Below are positions 48,261 through 58,101 of a stretch of 64,000 bases of DNA, one piece after another. Below the pieces are notes generated by a model that had not been told where the DNA came from, made no database searches, and saw only the letters and a list, made by a program, of their open reading frames with translations. The stretch covers positions 60,400,970 through 60,464,969 of the forward strand of contig NC_057925.1 of assembly GCF_018873765.1 (NCBI RefSeq), given 5' to 3'. The first letter of the stretch is position 1, and each line of letters begins with the position of its first letter. The position numbers were made by a program, and so were the translations under genes. Source of the stretch: Telopea speciosissima (taxonomy: Eukaryota; Streptophyta; Magnoliopsida; Proteales; Proteaceae).

Positions 48261-50725
48261 TAAAAGTCCACATCAATATTTTGAAAAATTCCAACGGTCT
48301 TCTTTTCTCCCTCTTTCTTCTTCTTCTTACTCTTCAACCTTTTTCTGTGTTCTCTCAAAGTTACAGTAATGTGAGCTTGGGCGAATCTCTCTCTGCCGGT
48401 GGTAACACCTCTTCATGGCTTTCTCCTTCAGGTGAATTTGCGTTTGGGTTCCATTCTATCAACAATAGGGATGATGCCTTCTTGCTTGCCATCTGGTATG
48501 ACAAAATACCTGAGAAGACTATAGTTTGGTATGCAAATGGAGATAAACCAGCACCTAAAGGATCAAAACTTCAGCTTACCATTAATGGTGGCCTAGAGCT
48601 TAACAACCCTCAAGGAGAAGAGATATGGAGAGCTCAATCCATTCTTGGTGTCGTCACCTATGCTGCAATGCTTGACACTGGCAACTTTGTGCTTGTGGAT
48701 AGCAACTCTGTCCATATATGGGAGAGCTTTAAAAATCCAAGTGACACCATTCTCCCTACCCAGATATTAGAACTGGGTAGCATGCTTTCTTCTCGACAAC
48801 CAACCAATTACTCCAAAGGAAGGGTCCAGCTCCGCCTGCTTACTGATGGTAATCTTGTTATGAATACTGTAGCATTACCATCAAACTACGCCTATGCTGC
48901 TTATTATGTAAGCAACACTTTTGGTTCTGGTTATCAAGTTGTCTTCAATGAGAGTACAGCTACCATTCATATTCAAAGCCAAAATGGAAGCATATTATTG
49001 GACCTCACAGTTGGGAGCATACCCTCAACCAAAACCCATTACCACAGAGCAACCATTGATTTTAATGGTGTATTCACCCAATATGCTCGACCAAAGTCCT
49101 CTTCGAGCAGCAATGGCTATGAAAGTTGGTCCATCGGCTGGTCAATTCCTGATGACGTTTGTTCTTTTAATAGTCAGGATGTGGGCGAAGGGATTTGTGG
49201 CTATAACAGCATTTGCAGGATTGTGCAAAATCGACCTGTTTGTGGATGCCCAAATCAATATACGTTGGTTGATCCGAACAATACATCGAGTGGCTGCAAA
49301 CCTGACTTCATACTACAAGGATGCAATGGAAATGGAACAGGAACCCCTGAGATTTTGTATAGGATGGATGAGTTGCTTGACACAGCTTGGCCGAATTCAG
49401 CTGACTATCAAAGGCGGGCACCTTATACTGAAGCAGATTGCAAAAACTCTTGTTTGTATGATTGTCAATGTGCAATTGCCACTTTCAGAGATGGGAACTG
49501 TTGGAAGAAGAGCTTACAGGTTAGAAATGGGAGACAGAGGAGTGATGTAATTGTGAAGGCTTTCCTCAAAGTCTCAGCAGATAAAAATACCCCGAGAAAT
49601 CCTCATCCAGCTCCTTCAGTTCCAGTAGATCATAATATTCCTGGGTCAAATCCTAATGGAGAGGAGAAAGATAAAGGTTTGTTCAGTGTTGTTGCAGCTG
49701 TGTTGTTAGGTAGCTCAATATTTTTCAATTTAATTTTTCTAGCTGCAATTTTTATGGGGGTTCTGGTTTACTATAAGAAACTAAAAGAAAAGGTACAAAA
49801 ACCAAGTTCTTTTGAAACAAATCTGCATTCTTTTACTTACAAAGACCTGGAGGATGCTACAGATGGATTCAAGGAAGAGCTGGGAAGGGGAGCTTTTGGT
49901 GTTGTCTATAAAGGGGTCTTAGGTTTGGATTCTAAACTTGTAGCTGTAAAAAAGCTAGACAAAGTGGTACAAGAGGGAGACAAGGAGTTTAAGACTGAGT
50001 TGAGTGTGATTGGCCAGACCCATCATAAGAACTTGGTCAAATTGGTTGGATTTTGTGAGGAAGGACAGCACAGGCTCTTGGTCTATGAGTTCATGAGCAA
50101 TGGTACTTTAGCAGGCTTCCTTTTTGGATCATCAAGGCCAGATTGGAACCAACGAACCCAGATTGCATTTGGTATTGCAAGAGGGCTTATGTATTTACAT
50201 GAAGAGTGCAGTGTCCAGATCATCCACTGCGATATAAAGCCTCAAAACATACTTCTGGACGACTGTTATACAGCAAGGATTTCTGACTTTGGATTGGCCA
50301 AGCTCTTGATGACTGATAAGAGTCGAACTAACACGGCCATTAGAGGGACCAAAGGCTATATTGCACCTGAGTGGTTCAGGCACTTGCCTATCACAGTTAA
50401 GGTAGATGTGTATAGCTTTGGTGTCATGCTATTGGAGATCATTTGTTGTCGGAAAAGTGTTGAACTGGAAATGGGTGGTGACGAGAGAGCGATTCTGACC
50501 GATTGGGCTTATTATTGCTATCAAGAAGGAAGGTTAGATGCTCTGGTGGAGAATGATATTGAAGCAATGAATAATATGGGAAGGCTAGAGAGGCTATTTA
50601 AGGTAGCAATTTGGTGTATTCAAGAAGAGCCATCACTAAGACCTACTATGAGGAAGGTTGTACAGATGCTAGAAGGAATTACTGAAGTTTCTGAGCCCCC
50701 ACACCCTTATCTTTTCAGTTGTTGA
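48230..50725 (+). CDS. G-type lectin S-receptor-like kinase, copy 2
   Basis: This is an intronless receptor kinase of 831 residues from ATG 48230. It has a hydrophobic signal segment (LLFSLFLLLLTLQPFSVFSQ), bulb-lectin domain (WLSPSGEFAFGF, AAMLDTGNFVLVD), EGF/PAN Cys regions (CGYNSICR, CLYDCQCA), a transmembrane helix (VVAAVLLGSSIFFNLIFLAA), and a kinase domain with GRGAFGVVYK, VAVKK, HCDIKPQN, DFG and APEW intact. It is the only plus-strand member. The start is doubtful: the ATG used by copies 1 and 4 is not present at the matching place, and the 20-odd codons before the signal segment come from LTR-like DNA. The frame stays open to an earlier ATG at 48074. ATG 48230 lies right after a TATAAAT word, so it may not even be transcribed. 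The kinase itself is not broken. Confidence 0.85.
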   Translation: MSFPFIADVGLKVHINILKNSNGLLFSLFLLLLTLQPFSVFSQSYSNVSLGESLSAGGNTSSWLSPSGEFAFGFHSINNRDDAFLLAIWYDKIPEKTIVWYANGDKPAPKGSKLQLTINGGLELNNPQGEEIWRAQSILGVVTYAAMLDTGNFVLVDSNSVHIWESFKNPSDTILPTQILELGSMLSSRQPTNYSKGRVQLRLLTDGNLVMNTVALPSNYAYAAYYVSNTFGSGYQVVFNESTATIHIQSQNGSILLDLTVGSIPSTKTHYHRATIDFNGVFTQYARPKSSSSSNGYESWSIGWSIPDDVCSFNSQDVGEGICGYNSICRIVQNRPVCGCPNQYTLVDPNNTSSGCKPDFILQGCNGNGTGTPEILYRMDELLDTAWPNSADYQRRAPYTEADCKNSCLYDCQCAIATFRDGNCWKKSLQVRNGRQRSDVIVKAFLKVSADKNTPRNPHPAPSVPVDHNIPGSNPNGEEKDKGLFSVVAAVLLGSSIFFNLIFLAAIFMGVLVYYKKLKEKVQKPSSFETNLHSFTYKDLEDATDGFKEELGRGAFGVVYKGVLGLDSKLVAVKKLDKVVQEGDKEFKTELSVIGQTHHKNLVKLVGFCEEGQHRLLVYEFMSNGTLAGFLFGSSRPDWNQRTQIAFGIARGLMYLHEECSVQIIHCDIKPQNILLDDCYTARISDFGLAKLLMTDKSRTNTAIRGTKGYIAPEWFRHLPITVKVDVYSFGVMLLEIICCRKSVELEMGGDERAILTDWAYYCYQEGRLDALVENDIEAMNNMGRLERLFKVAIWCIQEEPSLRPTMRKVVQMLEGITEVSEPPHPYLFSC

Positions 50726-53020
50726 AACTTAAAACAATTCTCTTTTTCTTCATCCAAGTAGTGTCTCACAACTCCTCTTTCTGTGCTTAATCATTTATGT
50801 AGCATTTATTGTGTTAGTTTGTAATTTAAATATTTATTTGTAATCAAGTTTATCTTAGTTTAAGACTACAACCCAATATATTCCATATCTTCTGTGAATT
50901 TTATGTGTGTCCCAAGGAGAGGATTGAGCTTGGCATTTTGAAGGCTTCTTACTGTGTAGAAGTGAGAAATAGAATCAATTTTGTTTTCAATTTCTTGTAT
51001 TTCTAATGACACAGATAACTTCATTGAAAGAATCAGGGGAAATTAACTATCAATAGGAGTACCATCCTTTTTCCAATTTGTGTTCATGAGAATCTCAAAC
51101 CTTGAAGGCTCCACACCTTCAGGATTCTCCTTCCACTGAAGCTACATACAGAGAAAAATTAGTATAACAGTTTACATGTCTTTCAGCATTATCAATTGTA
51201 TGTATTTGTGTATAAGAAACCTACCTTTAATTTAATTCATAAAGCAGTGCAAAACTTCTCCGATTAGTAGTATGATTCATTTTTTGTTTAGATCTTTCCA
51301 CTGATCCAGTGGAACACAAGAATTATGTGTCTGAGTCATCTCCTCCTCACTACCACATTAAAGGCCGTCCGATGTAGAGCCATTTTTTGGAAGACTCATT
51401 TCTTCCTTAGAGGATGAATTTCATATTTCCCCTACAAGACAATATGATATATTAAGCTACAGCTTGAATGGCCAAATGGGTTGTCACTTTACCTGAATTT
51501 TAGTCCATTACACTTCCTTGTAGTGATCTGGCACTTTCCACCAGTCAGGATGATTACAAGGTATATTCTCCTCTTTCCTCACCAAAGTTCCTATCAAAGT
51601 AGACCACTAGATTACCTGTGACCACCAAAGTTAAAGTTGAAGCTGTTCAAAGTAAATTTAACAGTCAATTAACCACCTTTCTATACATTGCATGGTAATT
51701 AATAATAAAAGCCCACTTGAAAATTAATGGCATCTCATCTCTTCAACAATTTTTAGTCACCTTGACTTAAACGGTAGGTGAGGTCATGTTCTTTTAATGG
51801 TAACAATGAAGAACTTAATTTCTTGCTCTCCATTCCCATATTCCTGATGACCTTGACAGCATTAATAATTTTGATATTCTAGTATTGTGACTTTGACTTG
51901 ATATAACTCAATACTGTATCCTCATGAAGTCCACACAAAAAATCTTGGTTTCTAAGAGAATTAGGCATATATACAGTAACAATTATTTCTATAATGTTAG
52001 CTACAGCTTAGATTAGTGATCTTATGAGTAATAATACTTTCTGTATACTATTATGAACAACAAAGTTCAGGTTTGACATTGGTGATCATATTTAGATTGT
52101 CACAAGGACACACTTCCATTCCATAACACAGGCAGGTTGGCACATATGACAGAGTTCCACAGTCATCTCAGTGGTCAAATTTCGATCTCAAACAAGTATA
52201 GGGGAAAACCCCCCCATAAAAGTAATAAAATTACAAAAAATACCATTATCTAGATTCCATTAATAGTTCTTGTAACTCGGTTGACTAAACTTTTAACCAC
52301 TTCTCATGCTTCTTAATTAGCTGGAATTTGAGCAGTATGATTGGTGTGGGTCCTCTATGCCATGTGGCAAGGAGGTCCTCCATCATATGGCCCACCCTAC
52401 ATGCCATGTGGCAGGGAAGTGTGAACTCATGACACGCCAAGTGTAACTAAAATAAGTAATTATCTTCTCAAGACGAACTAATGGAAGTAGACAAGGCTCT
52501 ATATTAAGCACAGGAACAAAGCTCTAAATCAAATTCAGGGATCCAATGGCATATTTTTAAGCCTCCTCTGGACTTATTTGATGATCTTATACTTTCAGAT
52601 GAAGACCTTAATTAATGGCAATCAAACTAGAAATATGGAAGCATTTCTTGAGACTTGTGAGATTCAACCATACAACATTTTTTGAAAAAAATTGCATTAG
52701 TTAGTTTCCCCTGTTTCCTCTGATTCTTTCAATGAGGCTACCTGTGTCATGAGAAACAAAAGAAATTGAAAGAATAACTTCTACACTGCATGAATCCCTT
52801 AAAATGTTAAAGCTCAATCCTCTCCTTGGGATACAAAGTTAAAACTCACAAAAAGTATGGTATATATTGGGTAGTAGTCTCAAAACTAAGATAAACTTGG
52901 TTACAAAATAGATATCTAAATAACAAAGTCATACAATAAATGCTACATAAATGATTAAGCAAAGAAAATTAGAAAAAGGAATCGTGAGACATTAATTATT
53001 GGATAGAGAAGAGAATTGTT
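50726..53020. other. 3' flanks and spacer within the receptor cluster
   Basis: 50726-51060 is the 3' transcript region of copy 2, homologous in inverse to the 3' flanks of the minus-strand copies. 51060-51660 has minus-strand words such as VEPSRFEILMNTNWKK and VPDHYKEV that look like a broken, unidentified coding relic, perhaps transposase-associated. 52440-53020 is the duplicated downstream unit also seen at 40790-41314. Confidence 0.5.
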
Positions 53021-54252
53021 TTAAGTTTCAACAACTGAGATGAAAAGATAAGGGTGTGGGGGCACAGAAACTTCAACAATTCCTTCTAGCATCTGTACAA
53101 CCTTCCTCATAGTGGGTCTTAGTGATGGCTCTTCTTGAATACACCAAATTGCTACCTTCAATAGCTTCTCTAGCCTTCCCATATCATTCTCCACCAGAGC
53201 ATCTAGCCTTGCTTCTCGATAGCAATCATAAGCCCAATCGGTCAGAATTGCTCTCTCATCACCATCCATTTCCAGTTCAACACTTTTCCGACAACAAATG
53301 ATTTCCAATAACATGACACCAAAGCTATACACATCTACCTTCACTGTGCTAGGCATGTTCCTGAACCATTTAGGTGCAACATAGCCTTTGGTCCCTCTAA
53401 TGGCTGTGCGAGTTCAACTCTGATCATTCATCAAAAGCTTGGCCAATCCAAAGTCAGAAATCCTTGCTGTATAAGAGTCATCAAGAAGTATGTTTTGAGG
53501 CTTTATATCGCAGTGGATGATCGGGATATTGCAATCTTCATGCAAAGACGAAAGCCCTCTTGCAACATCGAATGCAATCTGGGTTTGTTGGTCCCAATCT
53601 GACCTTCTTGACGATCCAAAAAGGAAGTTTGCTAAACTGCCATTGCACATGAACTCATAGACCAGTAGCCTGTGCTGTTTTTCCTCACAGATTCCAACCA
53701 ATTTGACCAGATTCTTATGATGGGTCTGGCCAATCACGCTCAATTCAGTATTAAACTCCTTATCTCTCTCTTGTACCACTCTGTCTAGCTTTTTTACAGC
53801 TATAAGTTTAGAATCCAAACCCAAGACCCCTTTATAGACAACACCAAAAGCTCCCCTTCTCAGCTCTTCCTTGAATCCATCTTTAGCTTCCTGCAGATCT
53901 TTGTATGTAAAAAGAATGTAGATTTGTTTCAAAAGAACTGCTTGGTTTTTTTCCGTACTTTTTCTTTTAGTTTCTTATAGTACATCAAAACCCCAGCAGC
54001 TAGAAAAATTAAATTGAAAATTATTGAGATACCTAATAGCACAGCTGCGACAACACTGAACAAATGATTATCATCTACTGGAACTGGAGGAGGATGAGGA
54101 TTTCTCTGGGTATTATTACCTGCTGAGACTTTGAGGAAAGACTTCAAATTCATACCACTCTTCAGTCTCCCATTTCTAACCGTTAGGAAACAACTGCTTG
54201 GTTTTAAGGTGCTAGCATACGGTATACGGCTTGCATACCAGCCTTTTCCCAT
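53021..54252 (-). pseudogene. G-type lectin receptor kinase, truncated broken copy 3
   Basis: Only the end of the extracellular part (TVRNGRLKSGMNLKSFLKVS), the transmembrane segment and the kinase remain; lectin and EGF regions are missing, so it is 5'-truncated near 54190. Defects relative to its neighbours are a frameshift in the juxtamembrane stretch near 53915 (one extra T in the TTCTTTTAC word), a CGA-to-TGA stop after NDQS at about 53414-53416, and an in-frame loss of six codons in the VENDIEAMNNMGRLER region. Kinase motifs (RGAFGVVYK, HCDIKPQN, DFG) are still legible but G539-type GRG has become RRG. It lies directly downstream of copy 4 on the same strand. Confidence 0.85.
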
Positions 54253-54381
54253 TTAATAGTTAGTGTTTTGTCATGTCTAACAGAATGAGTTTGACACTGT
54301 TGGAGAGTCCAAGCACTAGTAAAATTAAGGCAAAACTGGTACAGATTTCTAAAGCTTATCAAGTTGCACCAAATCAATAAA

Positions 54382-54383
<2 letters not shown>

Positions 54384-54433
<50 letters not shown>
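54384..54433. repeat. (AG)n microsatellite
   Basis: About 50 bases of AGAGAG with one early interruption lie between copy 3 and copy 4 of the receptor kinases. Confidence 0.95.
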
Positions 54434-54435
<2 letters not shown>

Positions 54436-54634
54436 CAATTTCTCATTTCTACACTGAAAGAAGCCCTCAAAATGTTCAAATTCAATCCTCTACTTGGGAC
54501 ACAAAGTTGAAACTTACAAAAATTACAAACTAATACAATAAGTGCCAATACAATAAATGCTACATAAATGATGAAGCACAACGAAATTAAGAGGAGTTGT
54601 GAGACATTACTTGGATGAAGAAAAAGAGATTCTT

Positions 54635-57058
54635 TTAAGTTTCAACAGCTGAGATGAAAAGATAAGGGTGTGGGGGAACAGAAACTTCAACAATTCCTTC
54701 CAGCATCTGTACAACCTTCTTCATAGTGGGTCTTAGTGACGGCTCGTCTTGGATACACCAAATTGCTATCTTCAATAGCCTCTCTAGCTTTCCTATATCA
54801 TTCATTGCTTCCATATCATTCTCCACCAGAGCATCTAGCCTTCCTTCTTGATAGCAATCATCGGCCCAATCAGTCAGAATTGCTCTCTCATCACCACCCA
54901 TTTCCAGTTCAACATTTTTCCGACAACAGATGATCTCCATTAACATGACACCAAAGCTATACACATCTACCTTAACTGTGATAGGCATGTGCCTGAACCA
55001 CTCAGGTGCAACATAGCCTTTGGTCCCTCTAATGGCTGTGCGAGTTCGACTCTGATCAGTCATCAAAAGCTTGGCCAATCCAAAGTCAGAAATCCTTGCA
55101 GTATAGGAGTCATCGAGAAGTGTGTTTTGAGGCTTTATATCACAGTGGATGACCGGGATGCTGCACTCTTCATGCAAGTACATAAGCCCTCTTGCAATAC
55201 CGTATGCAATCTGGGTTCGTTGGTACCAATCTGGGCTTGACGATCCAAAAAGGAAGCTGGCTAAACTGCCATTACTCATGAACTCATAGACCAGGAGCCT
55301 GTGCTGTCCTTCCTCACAGAATCCAACCAATTTGACCAGATTCTTATGATGGGTCTGGCCAATCGCTCTCAATTCAGTCTTAAACTCCTTATCTCCCTCT
55401 TGTACCACTCTGCCTAGCTTTTTTACAGCTACAAGTTTAGAATCCAAGACCCCTTTATAGACAACACCAAAAGCTCCCCTGCCCAGCTCTTCCTTGAATC
55501 CATCTGTTGCTTCCGTCAGGTCTTTGTAAGAAAAAGAATGTAGATTTGTCTCAAAAGAACTTGGTTTTTGTACCTTCTCTTTTAGTTTCTTGTGATACAT
55601 CAAGACCACCATAAAAATTGCAGATAGAAAAAGAAAATTGACAAATATTGAGCTACCTAATAGCACAGCTGCAGCAACACTGAACAAACCTTGATCTTTC
55701 TCCTTTACATCATGATTTGAGTTTGACCGAGGATTATCATCTACTGGAACTGGAGGAGGATTACCTGATGAGACTTTAAGATAGGCCTTCACAATGAGAT
55801 CACTCTTCTGTCTCCCATTTCTAAAGGGTAGGCTCTTCTTCCAACATTTCGAGTCTAATAAAGTTGACATTGCACATTGACAATCATACAAGCAAGCATC
55901 TTGGCATTCTGCTTCAGAATAAGGTGTCAGCCTTTGATAGTCAGCTGAACCAGGCCAATCTGTGTCAAGCAACTCGTTCATTCTATACAAAATGTCAGGA
56001 GATCCTGATTGATTTTCATGGCATCCTTGTAGTATGAAGTCAGGTTTGCAGCCACTCAATGTATTGTTTGGATCATCCAACGTATATTGATCTGGGCATT
56101 TACAAACAGGTCGATTTTGCACAATCCTGCAAATGCTGTTAAAGCCGCAAATCCCTTCGCCTATTTCCTGATGAGAGCAAATGTCATCAGGAATACACCA
56201 GACGATGGACCAACTTTCATAGTCATTGCTGCTTGAAGAGGACTTTGGTCGAGCATATTGCGTGAAAACACCATTAAAATCAATGGTTGCTCTATGGTAA
56301 TGAGTTTTGGTCGATGGTATGCTCCTAACTGTAAGGTTCGATACTATGCTTCCATATAGGCTTTGAATATAAATGATAGCTGTACTCCCATTGAAGACAA
56401 CTTGATAACCAGAACTACCAGTGTTGCTTACATAATAAGGATCAAAGGAGCTGTTTGTTGGTAAAAATACAGTATTCAGAACAAGATTACCATCAGCAAG
56501 CGGGCGGAGCTGGAACCTTCCTCTGGAGTAGTTGGTTGGTTGTCGAGAAGAAAGCGTGCTGCCCAGTTCTAATATCTGGGAAGGGAGGATGGTGTCACTT
56601 GGGTTTTTAAAGCTCTCCCATATATGATCAGAGCTTCTATCCACAAGCACAAAGTTGCCAGTGTCAAGCATTGCAGCATAGGTGACGACACCAAGAATGG
56701 ATTGAGCCCTCCATATCTCTTCTCCTTGAGGGTTGTTGAGCTTGAGGTCACCATTAATGGTAAGCTGAACTTTTGATCCTCTAGGTACTGGTTTATCTCC
56801 ATTTGCATACCAAACTATAGTCTTCTCAGGTATTTTCTCATACCAGATGGCAAGCAAGAAGGCATCATCCGTATTTTTGATAGCTTGGAATCCAAACGCA
56901 AATTCACCTGAAGGAGAAAGCCATGAAGAGGTGCTACTGCCAGCAGAGAGAGATTCGCCCAAGCTCACATTACTGTTAGTTTGTGCAGACGTAGAAAAGG
57001 GAAGAAGAGGAAGAAGAAGAAGCAAGAGGGAGAAACCATGACAAGGATTGTCAACCAT
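54635..57058 (-). CDS. G-type lectin S-receptor-like kinase, copy 4
   Basis: This is an intronless receptor kinase, 807 residues from the ATG at 57058 (MVDNPCHGF). That start is preferred over the in-frame ATG at 57103 because it aligns with MADNLDL of copy 1, shares the CTCATTCAATGG context, and leaves room for the TATA box at 57119. It has signal peptide (LLLLLLPLLPFSTSAQ), bulb-lectin domain (WLSPSGEFAFGF), Cys regions (GICGFNSICR, CLYDCQCA), a transmembrane helix (VAAAVLLGSSIFVNFLFLSA) and a kinase with GRGAFGVVYK, VAVKK, HCDIKPQN, DFG and APEW. The catalytic loop has NTLL where copies 1 and 2 have NILL. A two-codon gap follows GVVYKGVLDSK. Non-RD kinase, as in its neighbours. Confidence 0.92.
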   Translation of the reverse strand: MVDNPCHGFSLLLLLLPLLPFSTSAQTNSNVSLGESLSAGSSTSSWLSPSGEFAFGFQAIKNTDDAFLLAIWYEKIPEKTIVWYANGDKPVPRGSKVQLTINGDLKLNNPQGEEIWRAQSILGVVTYAAMLDTGNFVLVDRSSDHIWESFKNPSDTILPSQILELGSTLSSRQPTNYSRGRFQLRPLADGNLVLNTVFLPTNSSFDPYYVSNTGSSGYQVVFNGSTAIIYIQSLYGSIVSNLTVRSIPSTKTHYHRATIDFNGVFTQYARPKSSSSSNDYESWSIVWCIPDDICSHQEIGEGICGFNSICRIVQNRPVCKCPDQYTLDDPNNTLSGCKPDFILQGCHENQSGSPDILYRMNELLDTDWPGSADYQRLTPYSEAECQDACLYDCQCAMSTLLDSKCWKKSLPFRNGRQKSDLIVKAYLKVSSGNPPPVPVDDNPRSNSNHDVKEKDQGLFSVAAAVLLGSSIFVNFLFLSAIFMVVLMYHKKLKEKVQKPSSFETNLHSFSYKDLTEATDGFKEELGRGAFGVVYKGVLDSKLVAVKKLGRVVQEGDKEFKTELRAIGQTHHKNLVKLVGFCEEGQHRLLVYEFMSNGSLASFLFGSSSPDWYQRTQIAYGIARGLMYLHEECSIPVIHCDIKPQNTLLDDSYTARISDFGLAKLLMTDQSRTRTAIRGTKGYVAPEWFRHMPITVKVDVYSFGVMLMEIICCRKNVELEMGGDERAILTDWADDCYQEGRLDALVENDMEAMNDIGKLERLLKIAIWCIQDEPSLRPTMKKVVQMLEGIVEVSVPPHPYLFISAVET

Positions 57059-57118
57059 TGAATGAGGTGTTTGGGACTTTGGGTAAGAGAAATATGAAGG
57101 CAATTAAAAAATGAGGAA

Positions 57119-57128
57119 GTTTATAAAT
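57119..57128 (-). promoter_or_regulatory. TATA box of receptor kinase copy 4
   Basis: The minus strand reads TATATTTATAAAC across this place, about 60 bases before the chosen start at 57058. Transcription would begin near 57090, downstream of the alternative ATG at 57103. Confidence 0.55.
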
Positions 57129-57135
57129 ATAAGAA

Positions 57136-57225
57136 TCACATGTAAGCACCACAGTTCAGAATCACAAATGACTTGGTAAATCATATGTAAGCACCACAGT
57201 TCAGAATCACAAATGACTTGGTAAT
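57136..57225. repeat. 45-bp tandem duplication in promoter
   Basis: Two adjacent 45-base units (57136-57180 and 57181-57225) differ by two bases. Each carries 'gtaagcaccacagttcagaa' and 'tcacaaatgacttggtaa'. It sits immediately upstream of the copy 4 TATA box. Confidence 0.95.
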
Positions 57226-57458
57226 TCATAGTTGCTTCGAATTCCAATCCAACTTCTCTCTATTCTAGTTTTCTTGGTACAATTTCAAACGCGTTAGGTG
57301 AGATAGACTTCCTTCCAGATGGATATCGCAATCAGTGAAAAGGTAATTTACGACTCAATCAACTATCGGAAAATTAATAGGCGACTTGAAGAAGATTAAT
57401 TGCAATCTTTCTTTCTTTGTTTGTTTCTTTCTTTTTCAATAATAGACATCCTAAGATA

Positions 57459-57638
57459 CAGATTGTCTATGGCCCAGCTGCCCGTAGCAGCCTGTGCGGC
57501 ATGGACTGGGCTGCGAGTGCAATGACTGTCTTACCCCCTGCCCAGTGCCTTGCCCGAGCGGGGGTAAGGGGTCATTGCGCGTGGGGCCCTGTCACGTCAC
57601 ACAAGCTGCTGCGGGCAGTTGGGCCGTAGGAGATCTGG
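57459..57638. repeat. GC-rich foldback MITE
   Basis: This 180-bp palindromic element has arms of about 75 bases ('ctatggcccagctgcccgta' against 'gcgggcagttgggccgtag') around a short GC-rich loop. Loop and inner arms match the element at 47284. Outer ends are approximate and no target duplication is clear. Confidence 0.75.
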
Positions 57639-58028
57639 ATGCCGATTGGAGTTGAGAGCTCGACACGTAGAAGATGCTAAATCCAATAGTGCTGAGGTCA
57701 ATTGACCCATTTTTTTTTTTGTTCTTTCTTCGCAAGCTCGGGCACTGTTGAATTTAGCATCTTCCACTTTACGAGCTCTCAGTCCCAAACTGCACTGCAG
57801 GCCCAACTTGGTACTTTTCAAACTTGTCAATAAAAAACTTGGTTCTCTCTCAGTTGTTGATGTTTACCCTTATTTTGGGCCTTTGGCCCATGGGTTTTAC
57901 TTTTCAAAACTAGGAATATGAGAACGGAGATTAACAAAGTTCTTAATTATCACAATAAGAAAGCATGGACTCACCACAGAAGTGCAGAACATATATTGTG
58001 TGTAAGTCAAGGTGGTTAAAAATTGTCT
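57639..58028. other. intergenic, no gene seen
   Basis: Between a foldback and the L1 LINE. Two inverted words (tagaagatgctaaatcc / gaatttagcatcttccac) near 57669 and 57750 form a small palindrome. No gene is recognised. Confidence 0.5.
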
Positions 58029-58043
58029 TGAAGAGAAAGAAAG
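58029..58043 (+). repeat. LINE target-site duplication, left
   Basis: TGAAGAGAAAGAAAG, identical to 63826-63840. Confidence 0.85.
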
Positions 58044-58101
58044 GAACCCGAGTTCAAATCCCGGTGGAACCTTTTTGAAAAAACTGGATGGGCTTAAGAA
58101 G

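Noticed and set aside
48921-49550. Overlapping plus-strand frame of 209 codons
   Set aside because: It is a shadow of receptor kinase copy 2 in another frame.
57103-57103. Upstream ATG as start of receptor kinase copy 4
   Set aside because: It adds 15 residues absent from copy 1, precedes the signal peptide, and is only about 16 bases from the TATA box, so it is probably outside the message.
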